Below are positions 18,136 through 28,232 of a stretch of 64,000 nucleotides of DNA, in pieces. Both the position numbers and the translations under genes were made by a program. Origin of the DNA: Clostridium sp. CAG:221 (lineage in GTDB: Bacteria; Bacillota; Clostridia; Clostridiales; Clostridiaceae). The DNA lies in NCBI GenBank assembly GCA_000435835.1, contig FR883429.1, positions 90,583 through 154,582 of the forward strand, written 5' to 3'. Positions within the stretch are counted from its first letter, which is position 1. The number at the start of each line of letters is the position of its first letter. The notes below the pieces were generated by a model that made no database searches, was not told the DNA's origin, and saw only the letters and a list, made by a program, of their open reading frames with translations.

Positions 18136-18216
18136 AATTATGAATGATGAGTGATGAATTTTGGAATAAACTCTCTGAGTCTCATCCTTAATTCATCATC
18201 TAAGTCATCATTAATT
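18136..18216. repeat. Palindromic AT-rich intergenic repeat, copy A
   Basis: An imperfect inverted repeat: the left arm AATTATGAATGATGAGTG... and right arm ...AAGTCATCATTAATT meet around AAACTCTCTGAGTCTC. Similar arms and centre (AAACTC...GAGTTT) recur at 35462-35600, 39213-39271, 41930-42081 and 53274-53310. No coding. Confidence 0.6.
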
Positions 18217-18747
18217 AAAAAGCATTGCTTTTTTTATTTCTTCTACTTTCTCTGGTGCTATTTGTTTTAATATTTCAAAAGCAAAAGGTATGGCAGCAGC
18301 TGGTCCTCTTCCTGTAATTATATTGCCATCAACAACCACTAACTCCTCTTGATAATTACAATTACCTAATTGATCTTCAAATCCTGGATAACATGTTACA
18401 TTTTTACCTTCACTTAAACCTGCTTTACCTAAAGATATTGGTCCTGCACAAATAGCCGCAATCTTCTTATTGTTACTGTTAAATTCTTTTAATAAATTAA
18501 TAACTCTTTCGTCATCTCTTAAATTTACTGATCCTGGCATTCCACCTGGTAATACTACCATATCATATTCTTTAATTTCTTCATTGAAAACTTTATCTGC
18601 CTTTAATGTTATATGATGAGATGTTGTTACTTCTTGATTTTTTGTAGCAAATGTATGACATTCTACACCTGCTCTTCTTAATATATCTACTGTTGTTAAT
18701 GCTTCTATAGTTTCAAAGCCTTCTGCTAATAATACAGCTACCTTCAT
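18211..18747 (-). CDS. DJ-1/PfpI family protein (YajL/ThiJ-like)
   Basis: 178 residues of the DJ-1/PfpI fold. The start KVAVLLAEGFETIEALTTVDILRRAGV holds the conserved Glu (E in AEGFE) that hydrogen-bonds the reactive Cys. The Cys lies in the nucleophile elbow AAICAGP, and GRGPAAAIPFAFEIL closes the domain. Members of this clade act as glyoxalase-like or protein-repair or stress factors; which applies here is not decidable. Single gene with GGAGAG ribosome binding site, between parC and recJ. Normal length. Confidence 0.9.
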   Translation of the reverse strand: MKVAVLLAEGFETIEALTTVDILRRAGVECHTFATKNQEVTTSHHITLKADKVFNEEIKEYDMVVLPGGMPGSVNLRDDERVINLLKEFNSNNKKIAAICAGPISLGKAGLSEGKNVTCYPGFEDQLGNCNYQEELVVVDGNIITGRGPAAAIPFAFEILKQIAPEKVEEIKKAMLFN

Positions 18748-18813
18748 ATCTATCTCTCCTTATTAAATTATATTTCTATGTTATATTTTATCACTAAATC
18801 CTTATTTTTATAT

Positions 18814-18851
18814 AAAAAAATGAGGTATATAATTTATACCTCATTTTTTCA
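18814..18851 (-). terminator. Terminator after parC
   Basis: AAAAAAATGAGGTATA-TAATT-TATACCTCATTTTTT, a long perfect stem with T runs on both strands, just downstream of the parC stop. Confidence 0.85.
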
Positions 18852-18875
18852 TTTTTAATTTTTCATTCTTAATTC

Positions 18876-21770
18876 TTAAAAGTTTGCTTCTACAACTTCA
18901 TCATCAAGATCAGTTACCATAACTACAGTTCCTCTTCCAGCCCTATTTTGTAGCTTGATATCCATAGCCTTAATATCTTTCTTTTCCTTATTCTTAGATA
19001 TTAATGTTATTGTATCATCATTTATTATACCTAAGTCTTCATAGTTTTCTTTTACTTTTGCAGCAATTGCTTCATCGCCATCTTTTAAACTAATTCCAGT
19101 AACACCTGACGCTATTCTTCCCATTGGATTTACATTTTCACTGGAGAATTTAATAGCCATTCCACCTTTAGTTACTATAATAACATCACTTAAAACATCA
19201 TCAGCCATTCCCACAGCAATTATCTCATCATTTTCATACTTGAATTTATAACCTTGCTGAACCAAATATTCTCCACCATACTCACTTAAGGCAGTCTTTT
19301 TAACCATTCCCTTTTTCGTGAAGAAGTACAGCATCTTTTCCATAGTGAAATCTTTTATAGAATAAATATTTATAATTCTTTCACCCTTACTAAATCCATC
19401 TACTAAACTTGTTAATGGTATTTCTTTTTCATTGATCTTTGTAAGTAAGAATCCCTTAACCTTATATACATTACCCTTATTACTAAATAATATTAAATCA
19501 CTTAAATTATCAGTATTCACCTTTAATCTATGGTTTTTCTTAGCTTTGGCAAAAGCTTTGAAATTATTCTTCGCCGTAAGTCCTACAGAGAATTCACAGT
19601 ATTCAAACTCATTAGTATAAGCTACTTCAACCACTTCATCATCTGCTGTAAGATTAAATAGCTGCTGTCCTAAGACATTTCTTTGCATATCTTCAATCAC
19701 CGGTACCTGTAACTTGAATTCTAAACCTAGTTTTGATTTTACTTCTAAGAATTGTCCATCAAATTCACTATCTACAAGTACACAGCTTACAACAAATTCT
19801 TTTTCTCTAAGCTTTAAAGCTTGTAGCTTGCTATAATTTGTTACAAACTTATCTAATGTACTTCTCTTTACAGTACCTTTATTAGTAATAAACTGAATGC
19901 TTCTCTCTGCATCAAATATATTTATTGACATTGCAGATACAATATTTTCTTCTTCTAGTTTTAATGATTTGATAATAGAATCAATTCTTTCACCTTTTTC
20001 TTTCCATTTACATTCAGGAATATTTATACCTTTAGTTTGATACATATTCCCTTTATCAGTAAATACTAAGACATTCTCTGCTGTATTTGATTTAAATAGA
20101 TATTTAAGTTCATCACCATCTCTATAATCTATATCATCAGCATTAGAATTAGATCTTGTGTAGCTTCTTACTGGTAGTCTCTTAATAAATCCATCCTTTG
20201 ATAAAGTTACCATTACATCTTCAACTACAATAAGCTCTTCCACATCTATCTTAGCTTCGCTATCATTTTCCACCACCATGGTTCTTCTTGGATTTCTATA
20301 TTTATCAGTGATTTCTTTTAATTCTGTCTTAACAACCTTTAAAAGTTCTCTTTCACTGGCTAAAATTTTCTTTAATTTTTTAATTTTCTTTTCCAGCTCA
20401 GCATATTCCTTTTGGAATACTGTTATTTCAAGACCAGTCAATCTATAAAGCATAAGCTCTAGGATTGCTTCTGCCTGCTCTTCTGTAAATCCAAATTTGG
20501 CAACAAGGTTTATTCCTGCATCCTTTTTAGACTTTGAAGATCTTATAGTAGCAATAACTTCATCTAATATATTAATTGCCTTAATAAAACCTTCAACTAT
20601 ATGGAATCTCTTTTCTGCTATTGCTAACTCCCTTATAGTTCTTCTTGTGATAATTTCCTTTTGATGTTCAATATAATGCATTAATATAGTTTTAAGCCCC
20701 ATTGTTTTTGGTTTTCCATTGGCTAAAGCAACCATATTAAAACTTAAGTTACATTGTAAATCAGTCTTCTTAAATAAATATTTAAGAACCTTATCTACTG
20801 ATTCTCTTGTGGCAGCTTTTTTGAACTCTATTACAGCTCTTACTCCGCTTCTATCTGATTCATCTCTAATATCAACTATACTTTCAAGAACCTTTTGATG
20901 CTTTTTATCACCAGTCATTTCAGATATTGTTTGTAATAATTTTGCTTTACATCTTCTGTATGGGAATTCTGTTATTACAATTCCCAGTCTACCATTTTCC
21001 AATGTCTCTATAGATGTTTTAGCTCTTAAGGTAACTTTTCCTTCTCCTGTTTCATAAGCAGAAAGTAAAGATTTTTTACCTATAAGTATTCCTCCTGTTG
21101 GTAAGTCTGGAGCTTTTATATATTCCATTAACTGTTCTGTAGTTATTTCTGGATTATCTATACATGCTAGTACTCCATCTGTTACTTCTCCTAAATTATG
21201 TGGAGGTATATTTGTTGCTAGTCCTACTGCAATACCAAATGTCCCATTTACTAAAAGGTTAGGATATCTTGCTGGAAGCACTTTAGGTTCAAAATCACTA
21301 TCTGAATAGTTTGGAACCATATCCACTGTGTCCTTATCAATATCCCTTAACATTTCCATAGCTATACTTGAAAGCCTTGCCTCAGTATAACGCATTGCTG
21401 CTGCACTATCTCCATCCATTGATCCAAAATTCCCATGCCCATCAAATAAAGGCTCTCTTGTTGAGAAATCTTGCGCCATAATAACCATTGCTTCATAAAC
21501 TGATGAATCACCATGAGGGTGGAACTTACCTAGTACATCCCCAACAATTCTTGCTGATTTATAATATGGTCTGTCTGGAAAAGCTTTTAACAGATATGAT
21601 CCATAAAGAATCCTTCTATGAACCGGTTTTAATCCATCTCTAACATCCGGAAGTGCTCTTTCCTTTGCAACTTCAACTGCATATGGAAGATAATTATCTG
21701 GCATAGCTTCTTCTATTGGCACTGTCATGATGTTCCTATCTCTAGGAATATTAATCTCTTTCTTTGCCAT
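18876..21770 (-). CDS. parC: DNA topoisomerase IV subunit A (ParC)
   Basis: A type IIA topoisomerase A subunit, 964 residues, which decatenates daughter chromosomes together with ParE. Residues 84-93 (HPHGDSSVYE) are the quinolone region: Ser89 and Glu93 match GyrA 83 and 87. The catalytic Tyr is Tyr128 in AAAMRYTEARLS. The C-terminal half is a beta-pinwheel with repeated motifs such as LSKDGFIKRLPVRSY. The canonical QRRGGRG GyrA box is absent from the first blade; this, plus the parE-parC operon away from recF/dnaA, favours topoisomerase IV over gyrase. The gene starts 23 bases after the parE stop with GGAGAGGAG upstream. Confidence 0.85.
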   Translation of the reverse strand: MAKKEINIPRDRNIMTVPIEEAMPDNYLPYAVEVAKERALPDVRDGLKPVHRRILYGSYLLKAFPDRPYYKSARIVGDVLGKFHPHGDSSVYEAMVIMAQDFSTREPLFDGHGNFGSMDGDSAAAMRYTEARLSSIAMEMLRDIDKDTVDMVPNYSDSDFEPKVLPARYPNLLVNGTFGIAVGLATNIPPHNLGEVTDGVLACIDNPEITTEQLMEYIKAPDLPTGGILIGKKSLLSAYETGEGKVTLRAKTSIETLENGRLGIVITEFPYRRCKAKLLQTISEMTGDKKHQKVLESIVDIRDESDRSGVRAVIEFKKAATRESVDKVLKYLFKKTDLQCNLSFNMVALANGKPKTMGLKTILMHYIEHQKEIITRRTIRELAIAEKRFHIVEGFIKAINILDEVIATIRSSKSKKDAGINLVAKFGFTEEQAEAILELMLYRLTGLEITVFQKEYAELEKKIKKLKKILASERELLKVVKTELKEITDKYRNPRRTMVVENDSEAKIDVEELIVVEDVMVTLSKDGFIKRLPVRSYTRSNSNADDIDYRDGDELKYLFKSNTAENVLVFTDKGNMYQTKGINIPECKWKEKGERIDSIIKSLKLEEENIVSAMSINIFDAERSIQFITNKGTVKRSTLDKFVTNYSKLQALKLREKEFVVSCVLVDSEFDGQFLEVKSKLGLEFKLQVPVIEDMQRNVLGQQLFNLTADDEVVEVAYTNEFEYCEFSVGLTAKNNFKAFAKAKKNHRLKVNTDNLSDLILFSNKGNVYKVKGFLLTKINEKEIPLTSLVDGFSKGERIINIYSIKDFTMEKMLYFFTKKGMVKKTALSEYGGEYLVQQGYKFKYENDEIIAVGMADDVLSDVIIVTKGGMAIKFSSENVNPMGRIASGVTGISLKDGDEAIAAKVKENYEDLGIINDDTITLISKNKEKKDIKAMDIKLQNRAGRGTVVMVTDLDDEVVEANF

Positions 21771-21793
21771 CCTTAATTCTCCTCTCCTCCACT

Positions 21794-22173
21794 CTAAAAC
21801 TCTGCGTATTTATACATATAATTTTTTCTCGGCTCCACTACATCACCCATGAGAAGTGATACCATTTTTTCTGCTTTTGCAGCATCCTCTATGGTAACTT
21901 TATAAAGAGTTCTTGTTTCTGGATTTAATGTTGTATCCCAAAGCTGCTCTGGATTCATTTCTCCAAGTCCTTTATATCTCTGTATTAAGAAGCCCTTTCC
22001 AATTTCTTTTTTAACTTCTTCCAGCTCATCATCACTAAAAGCATATTTAAACACTTCTTTACCTTTTACAGTTTTATAAACTTTATATAAAGGTGGCTGT
22101 GCTAAATATAAGTGGCCATTAGTTATTAATGGTCTCATATATCTATAAATATAAGTCATCCATAATGTTCTGA
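21794..22173 (-). CDS. parE: DNA topoisomerase IV subunit B (ParE), exon 2 (after group II intron)
   Basis: The 3' exon codes for the end of the TOPRIM domain and the C-terminus. With the intron removed, A of exon 1 joins TC of exon 2 to form Ile, so the protein reads DADVDGYHIRTLWMTYIYRYMRPLI. It continues with LYLAQPPLYKV, GLGEMNPEQLWDTTLNPETRTL, and the C-terminal NYMYKYAEF, all typical of GyrB/ParE. With exon 1 the gene is 1944 bases (647 residues plus stop) from the ATG at 26519, a normal ParE length. A start inside the intron tail would add 14 foreign codons and give only a non-functional fragment. Confidence 0.93.
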
Positions 22174-22174
22174 A

Positions 22175-22260
22175 TAGCGATAGGTAATCCTTTGATATTA
22201 TCTCCAAATTTTCCCCCGCTCCACACCGTGCATGCGACTTTCACCGCACACGGCGTTCCC
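22175..22260 (-). ncRNA. Domain V and VI of the parE group II intron
   Basis: Domain V at about 22222-22257: ACGCCGTGTGCG, GTGAAAGTC loop, GCATGCACGGTGT on the minus strand. Domain VI ends GATAATA ... TTACCTATC with a likely bulged branch-point A. Nearly the same as domain V/VI of the recJ intron. Confidence 0.8.
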
Positions 22261-24171
22261 TCAAATTATAGCTTTAACTTCACCCAATTTTTTACTACCA
22301 CATAATTTGCGTAGTGAATTAACTTTTTTTATCATCTCGCTTGTAAGTTTAAGTTTTTCCATAAGCCTTTTTTCTGTGTTTTCAGATGTACAATGAATTA
22401 ATCTATGTACATACGTATTAACATATATTAGATTTTTATATTCATCTGTTCCACCTTTACTTCTTGGCTTTTTATGATGTACTTCCATTTCCTCTATTTC
22501 AAGAGGTAGCTTAGTGATTGCACATAATCCTAATTGTCCAGAGTATAACGAAATTCTGTTATCATTGTATTCTGCTGTTTGGCTTTTTACTGGATTATCT
22601 CTTAGATACCTAAGTATCTTCCAGCTTATCGTTTCAAGCTCCTTGTGAATTAACTTTCTACCTGATTCTGTGTAATTACATATATCATTGTTAAAGTTCA
22701 TAGGTGGCTTATTCGTTATCGCCTGTATTGGAAGTATTGCATATGTGGTTTCTTTTTTATTATTATTCACCTTATGGACATAGGTTTTTATTTTGTACCT
22801 ATTGTACCTTTTTAGCTTTTCTTTCGCACCCACATATTTAGTTGCTTTAAACCTTCGCCGTAGCTGATTATATTGTTTTCGTAAGACTCGATAAGCGATT
22901 ATTTTGAAGTCTGTGTTGACCTCTGAGGCTATTTTGTAGTAATTATGCTGTCCCAGTATAACTGAATTGTATCTCATAACCCCTTTTCTACTCGGTTCAG
23001 CTTTTAACTTTTTAATTTCTTCTTTAATCTTGTTCTGTATTCTTTCCATCTGCTTATCAGCAATATGTGATGTGCAGACAAATTGTTTTCTCTTAGGCTT
23101 TAATTTTAGTTTAAAACCTAGGAAGTCTGTATAGTTCTTTCTTAAATTGGTAATTTTAGATTTATCAGGGCTTACTTCTAAGTGAAGTCTTTCTGACAGC
23201 CATTGCTTGGTTGCTATAAATATTTTCTGAGCATCTTCATAACTGGAGCAGAATATTTTAAAGTCGTCTGCGTATCTGACAATGAACATTCTTTTTAGCT
23301 TTGTTGATTCTTTCATCGCCCTGTATTTATTTGAGTGGTCTAAATATGCTTTTCCTGACTTTAGTGTTCTTATTTTACTATAATTTTTCCTAGTCGGAAA
23401 AGCTTCCCACTGACTACTGACCCACCAATCCAGTTCATTAAGAACTATATTAGCTAATAGTGGCGATAAGATTCCACCTTGCGGTGTACCTTTATTAGGA
23501 ACTCCAACTCCTTTTATTTCTGCCTTTAACATCTTATTTATAACACATATCAAGTTTTTGTCTTGAATACCTAAGCTCCACATTTGTTTTATTAGTTTGG
23601 AGTGGTCTACATTATCGAAGAATCCTTTGATGTCTATATCTACAACATAGTGTAGTTTTGTTTTATTCATTAGTGTCATTGCCCTTGATACTGCATGGTG
23701 AGTTGACCTATTAGGTCTAAAACCATAGCTATGGTGATAAAATTTTGCCTCACATATTGGTTCAAGGACTTGCTTTATACACTGTTGTATAAGTCTATCT
23801 TCTATTGTAGGTATACCTAAAGGTCTTGTTTTACCATTCTCTTTTGGTATCTCCTTTCTCCTTACAGGTTGTGGATTGTAATTTTCCAATCTTTTTCTAA
23901 CATATTCAATGACTTCCTCAATGCTCATTTTAGAAATATCTCGGATATCTCTGTGATTTGTACCACTTGTTTTACTACCCTTATTCTTTCTAACGTTTCT
24001 ATAAGCTAATTTTATATTTTCTTCGCTTACTATTAATGGCATTAAGTTTTTAAACTTTTTATTAGCCTTACTTTCTTTATAAAGCTTATCAAAGATTTCT
24101 TGAGTACTGTAGTACTCATTATTCCTAAGAGAAGTTTTCTTCGCTATTTTCTCTCCGTCAAAATGTGTCAT
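22261..24171 (-). CDS. Group II intron reverse transcriptase/maturase with HNH endonuclease (parE intron)
   Basis: 636 residues. RT motifs: RPLGIPTIEDRLIQQCIKQV, GFRPNRST, GFFDNVDH, TPQGGILSPLLANIVL and the catalytic YADD in FIVRYADDFKIFC. The X/maturase region follows, rich in Lys/Arg, then an HNH nuclease (CAITKLPLEIEEMEVHHKKP with GGTDEYKNL). No broken motif is seen, so the intron may still be mobile. The ATG at 24169-24171 lies behind AAGGAG with a rather long spacer. The protein is related to, but well diverged from, the recJ intron protein, showing separate arrivals or an old duplication. Confidence 0.94.
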   Translation of the reverse strand: MTHFDGEKIAKKTSLRNNEYYSTQEIFDKLYKESKANKKFKNLMPLIVSEENIKLAYRNVRKNKGSKTSGTNHRDIRDISKMSIEEVIEYVRKRLENYNPQPVRRKEIPKENGKTRPLGIPTIEDRLIQQCIKQVLEPICEAKFYHHSYGFRPNRSTHHAVSRAMTLMNKTKLHYVVDIDIKGFFDNVDHSKLIKQMWSLGIQDKNLICVINKMLKAEIKGVGVPNKGTPQGGILSPLLANIVLNELDWWVSSQWEAFPTRKNYSKIRTLKSGKAYLDHSNKYRAMKESTKLKRMFIVRYADDFKIFCSSYEDAQKIFIATKQWLSERLHLEVSPDKSKITNLRKNYTDFLGFKLKLKPKRKQFVCTSHIADKQMERIQNKIKEEIKKLKAEPSRKGVMRYNSVILGQHNYYKIASEVNTDFKIIAYRVLRKQYNQLRRRFKATKYVGAKEKLKRYNRYKIKTYVHKVNNNKKETTYAILPIQAITNKPPMNFNNDICNYTESGRKLIHKELETISWKILRYLRDNPVKSQTAEYNDNRISLYSGQLGLCAITKLPLEIEEMEVHHKKPRSKGGTDEYKNLIYVNTYVHRLIHCTSENTEKRLMEKLKLTSEMIKKVNSLRKLCGSKKLGEVKAII

Positions 24172-24955
24172 TAGTTAGCTATTACTCCTTACGGTGTTTT
24201 TCGCTTCTCTTAGTCTTACTCGAACCTAATTTTCAAAAATTGTTTTACTAGATTGTTCTAGTAGTAAAGTTTAAAGTTATAATCTGACTTGTGCCTATCC
24301 CTCCACAGCTTATTATCACTGCTTCAACGGTACTGTGGCACTACTCTCACCAAGATTAAGAAATATTATAGTTCAAATTTAAGTTTCCCTAAATCTGTAT
24401 TACCTTTCTATCTCAACACTTCATAGGATGTAGCTCCTCCATGTTCTTGGCTTTCCACGTTCCAACAACTAATATCCTTACATATGTCTTTAGGTGCTTC
24501 CTTTAATCCTGTCTTGCGTAATGTTGCCTGTAACAACATAAGGAATTTCATGACCACAAATCTTACTTTTCCTCACAAGACCACACAACTTCGGTGTGAG
24601 TAACATTTCGATTACTTCAGGCTTATAGGACTGTACATTCGGAAGTTCGTCAGTCACTTTGCTTACACATCGTAACATTCTCACCATGGACATTTTATGG
24701 ACCCCCGACCTATCATACACTCGACCACCTCTGGTTCGCTTTTCCTCTATGCTATCTTAGATACCATGTTAGGGTGTACTCTCAGCCGTCTTCACCGAGC
24801 TCCACACAGTTCATTGTCTACCCAAATTCCTGCATGTCGGAGTATTAGGGGTGCATTTCGGGACGTTACTCCTTCATTCTACATCTCTCAAATTGTTAGT
24901 TCTCCTAGCTCCTAGGAGCTAGTGGCTAGTCTTTTCAACTAGCAACGTGTCGCAC

Positions 24956-26519
24956 TATGATATCCATCAACATCGGCATCACTCATAATAATTATTTTGT
25001 CATATTTTAAATCTTCTTCTTTATAATTATCTAATGTTCCTGTACCTATAGCAGTATTAAATATCTTAAGTTCTTCTGATGCTAAGACATTTTCAAGCTT
25101 TTGCTTTTCAGTATTCATAATCTTACCTTTTGATGGCATTATACTTTGGAATCTTCTATCTCTAGCTTGTTTTGCAGAACCTCCGGCAGAATCTCCCTCC
25201 ACCACAATAAATTCATTTACACTTTTATCTTTTAAAGTACATACAGCTATCTTTCCTGCAAGAGGTGCTGTTCCTTTTCCTACTTTTTTCTTTTCTGCTT
25301 CATTGATTTTTTTGATTTTTTCTCTTCTTTGAGCTGCTGCTAAAGCATTGTTTATAAGGCTTGTAGCTACTTCCTTATTATCTTCTATCCATTCACAGAA
25401 TTTTGTATAAGATAAATCATTCATCATTGTATAAGCTTCTGAACTTCCTAGCTTAGTCTTAGTCTGTCCTTCAAAGACAGGATTTGTTATCTTGATTCTA
25501 ACGATGGCAGTCATACCTTCTCTTAAATCATCACCTTCAAATTCCTTATCTTTTTCCTTAACTAATCCCAATTTCTTAGCCCATTCTTTAAATGCTCTTG
25601 TCATCCCAGTCTTAAATCCACTTTCATGTGTACCAGCTTCTGTTGTTGGAATGTTATTTACATAACTTGCTATATATTCAGTTGTTGAATCTGTAAATTG
25701 AATACATACTTCACCAAACATCTGTGTATTATCTACATTTCTTTCTCCTTCAAATATAATAGGATTTTGATGAATTGGTGTCTTACTTTCATTTAAATAC
25801 TTAATGAAGTCTAAAAGACCATTTTCTGAATAGTATTCCTTCTTTACTTCTTCATCTTTTCTTCTATCTATAAGCTCTAAATATATCCCCTTATTTTGGA
25901 ATGATAACTCTTTTAATCTCTCATCTATGATATCAAACTTAAATTCTGTAGTACTGAATACTTCCTTTGATGGTTTGAAAGTTACTCTTGTACCAGTATC
26001 CTTTGACTTACCTACTATTTCTAAAGGAGTAACTGCTGTACCTGGCATATCCTTACCTATTTCTTTATCAAAGGCATATTCAAATCTCTGTCTATATATA
26101 TTACCATTTTGATGAACTTCTACTTCTAGCCATTCTGATAACGCATTTACTACAGCTGCACCAACACCATGAAGTCCTCCTGATGTCTTATAATTTTTAT
26201 TATCAAACTTACCACCAGTATGAAGTTCAGTATAAACCATTTCCACCCCTGTTTTTTTCTTAATTGGATGTACTCCTGTTGGAACCCCTCTACCATTATC
26301 TATAATTGTTACACTTTTATCTCTATTTAAAATAACGCTTGCTTTATTTCCATAACCATTAGAAATTTCGTCAATGGAGTTATCTAATATTTCCCATATG
26401 CAATGATGTAATCCCTTTGTTCCAGTAGACCCAATATACATCCCAGGTCTAACTCTTACTGGTTCAAGTTTTTCAAGTGACGTTAAGTCAGTTACATCAT
26501 ACTTAACTTTATTTTCCAT
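24956..26519 (-). CDS. parE: DNA topoisomerase IV subunit B (ParE), exon 1 (before group II intron)
   Basis: The 5' exon carries the GHKL ATPase domain (LDNSIDE, DNGRGVPTG, TGGKFDNKNYKTSGGLHGVGAAVVNALS), the transducer domain with KTKLGSSE, and the start of the TOPRIM domain: VEGDSAGGSAKQARDR and IIMSDADVDGYH. The intron begins after the first base of the next Ile codon, ten bases past the DVDG codons. ATG 26519 is chosen because GGAGG lies before it; the upstream TTG would place the GGAGG inside the gene. Upstream is a plausible promoter. The protein should be made only after splicing, since parE is expected to be essential. Confidence 0.92.
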
Positions 26520-26566
26520 GTCCCTTCGAACCTCCAAAAACCATTCTTTAATTTTTTAACTATACT

Positions 26567-26594
26567 ATTCTATCACATTTTTATATTTTAACAA
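26567..26594 (-). promoter_or_regulatory. Putative sigma-A promoter of parE-parC
   Basis: -35 TTGTTA (26589-26594) and -10 TAGAAT (26567-26572) with a 16-base spacer on the minus strand, about 50 bases before the parE ATG. Confidence 0.45.
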
Positions 26595-26708
26595 AACATA
26601 CTTTCGATTACATCTATTTATTTTTTCCTTTTACAGTTATTATCTCTTGCATTAAAAACTTTTAATTATAATATTTTAATTTCTCTTTACATATTATCCC
26701 GCAAAAAA

Positions 26709-26741
26709 GAAAAGAGTTCCCAAAATCTTTGAGAACTCTTC
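26709..26741 (-). terminator. Terminator after glutamate dehydrogenase
   Basis: AAGAGTTC ... GAACTCTT inverted repeat followed by TTTTCTTTTTT on the minus strand, downstream of the gdhA stop. Confidence 0.8.
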
Positions 26742-26773
26742 TATAATTTTTAACTTCTTAACTTTCTTAACTT

Positions 26774-28120
26774 CTAAACAATTCCTTGTGCCATCATAGC
26801 ATCTGCAACTTTTATAAATCCTGCTATATTAGCTCCTGCTAATATATTTCCTTCACAGCCATATTCTTTAGCTGCTTCTGCAGAGTTTTTATAAATATTA
26901 GTCATAATATCTTTTAATTTTGCATCTACTTCTTCAAATGTCCATGATAATCTCATGCTATTTTGTGACATTTCAAGAGCAGAACAAGCAACTCCACCAG
27001 CATTAGCTGCCTTAGCTGGCCCAAATAATACACCTGCTCCTTGTAATTCTGCTATAGCATCTAATGATGTAGGCATATTAGCTCCTTCTGAAACAACTTT
27101 TGTTCCATTAGCAATTAATACCTTTGCTGATTCTAAATCAAGTTCTCCTTGTGTAGCACATGGAAGAGCAATATCACATTTAATATTCCATATACCTCTA
27201 CATCCTTCATGATACTCAGCAGTAGGTACATAATCTAAGTATTCCTTGATTCTTCCTCTCTTAACTTCCTTTATTTCCTTTACAGCATTTAAATTAATTC
27301 CATTTTCATCATAGATATATCCATTAGAATCACTAAGTGCAACAACTTTAGCTCCTAATTCTGTAGCTTTTTGAGTTGCATATATAGCTACATTTCCTGA
27401 ACCTGAAATTACAACTCTCTTACCTACAAAAGACATGTTATTATCATTCATCATTTCTTCTGTAAAATACACTAATCCATATCCAGTAGCTTCTGTTCTA
27501 GTAAGGCTACCACCATAATTTAATCCCTTACCTGTCAAAACTCCCATATGGCTTGCATTTCTTAATTTCTTATAATATCCATAAAGATAACCTATTTCTC
27601 TAGCTCCTACTCCAATATCACCAGCTGGCACGTCAGTATCAGGTCCTATATGTTTATAAAGCTCTGCCATAAAACTTTGACAGAATCTCATAACTTCTCC
27701 ATTTGATTTACCTTTAGGGTCAAAATCTGATCCACCTTTTCCTCCACCTATTGGAAGTCCTGTTAAAGAGTTTTTAAATATTTGTTCAAAACCTAAAAAT
27801 TTAATAATACTTGCATTAACAGTTGGATGTAATCTTAGCCCACCTTTGTATGGTCCAATTGCACTATTAAATTGAACTCTATATCCTCTATTTACTTGTA
27901 CTTTTCCTTTATCATCTACCCATGGAACTCTAAAGAATATTTGTCTTTCAGGTTCAACTATTCTTTCTAGAATCCCAGCTTCAACATATTCTGGATGAAC
28001 ATCAAATACTGGAGCAATAGAAGTTAATACTTCCTTCACAGCATCATTAAATTCCTTCTCACCATTATTTCTTTTTTCAACTTGTTCCAATACGTAATTT
28101 ACATATTCAATTCCTCTCAC
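26774..28120 (-). CDS. gdhA: Glutamate dehydrogenase, hexameric
   Basis: Catalyses the reversible conversion of 2-oxoglutarate and ammonia to glutamate; in clostridia it is abundant and often NAD-linked. 448 residues. The substrate domain has GPYKGGLRLHPTVN, the catalytic Lys in PIGGGKGGSDFDPKGKS, and an Asp in DVPAGDIGVGARE. The Rossmann domain has the GSGNVAIYATQKA dinucleotide loop. The start is GTG at 28118-28120 behind AGGGGG. A -10-like TATAAT lies at 28155-28160. NAD versus NADP use cannot be settled from this reading. Single-gene unit with its own terminator. Confidence 0.95.
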   Translation of the reverse strand: MRGIEYVNYVLEQVEKRNNGEKEFNDAVKEVLTSIAPVFDVHPEYVEAGILERIVEPERQIFFRVPWVDDKGKVQVNRGYRVQFNSAIGPYKGGLRLHPTVNASIIKFLGFEQIFKNSLTGLPIGGGKGGSDFDPKGKSNGEVMRFCQSFMAELYKHIGPDTDVPAGDIGVGAREIGYLYGYYKKLRNASHMGVLTGKGLNYGGSLTRTEATGYGLVYFTEEMMNDNNMSFVGKRVVISGSGNVAIYATQKATELGAKVVALSDSNGYIYDENGINLNAVKEIKEVKRGRIKEYLDYVPTAEYHEGCRGIWNIKCDIALPCATQGELDLESAKVLIANGTKVVSEGANMPTSLDAIAELQGAGVLFGPAKAANAGGVACSALEMSQNSMRLSWTFEEVDAKLKDIMTNIYKNSAEAAKEYGCEGNILAGANIAGFIKVADAMMAQGIV

Positions 28121-28232
28121 GTTTGTAGGCCCCCTTAAAATTTCTTCACCCTCTATTATAATCCTTTTGGAAGAAAAAAAGTAATGTTTTGTAAAAATTT
28201 AATATTTTCGTAAAATAAACCTTATTTTTTTA

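Larger units (their letters stand above)
22174..24955 (-). mobile_element. Group II intron in parE (2782 bp, with maturase ORF)
   Basis: A complete group II intron on the coding strand of parE. The 5' end is GTGCGACACG; the 3' end is domain V/VI ending in ...ACCTATCGCTAT. Positions 24172-24955 (784 bases without a gene) hold domains I-III and the start of domain IV. Splicing restores the frame across the TOPRIM motif. The minus strand reads TATGATA at 24711-24717, complementary to the last seven bases of the 5' exon (TATCATA), a candidate EBS1. It shares ends, layout and motifs such as TGACTGACGAAC-like segments with the recJ intron, but differs throughout. Confidence 0.93.

Noticed and set aside
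24490..24720. Small ORF in the 5' part of the parE intron
   Set aside because: It lies in ribozyme domain I-III sequence, has no family resemblance and no good ribosome binding site.
21794..26519. parE/parC called gyrB/gyrA
   Set aside because: The A subunit lacks a QRRGGRG box, and the pair lies away from recF/dnaA-type genes; topoisomerase IV is more likely, though not proven.
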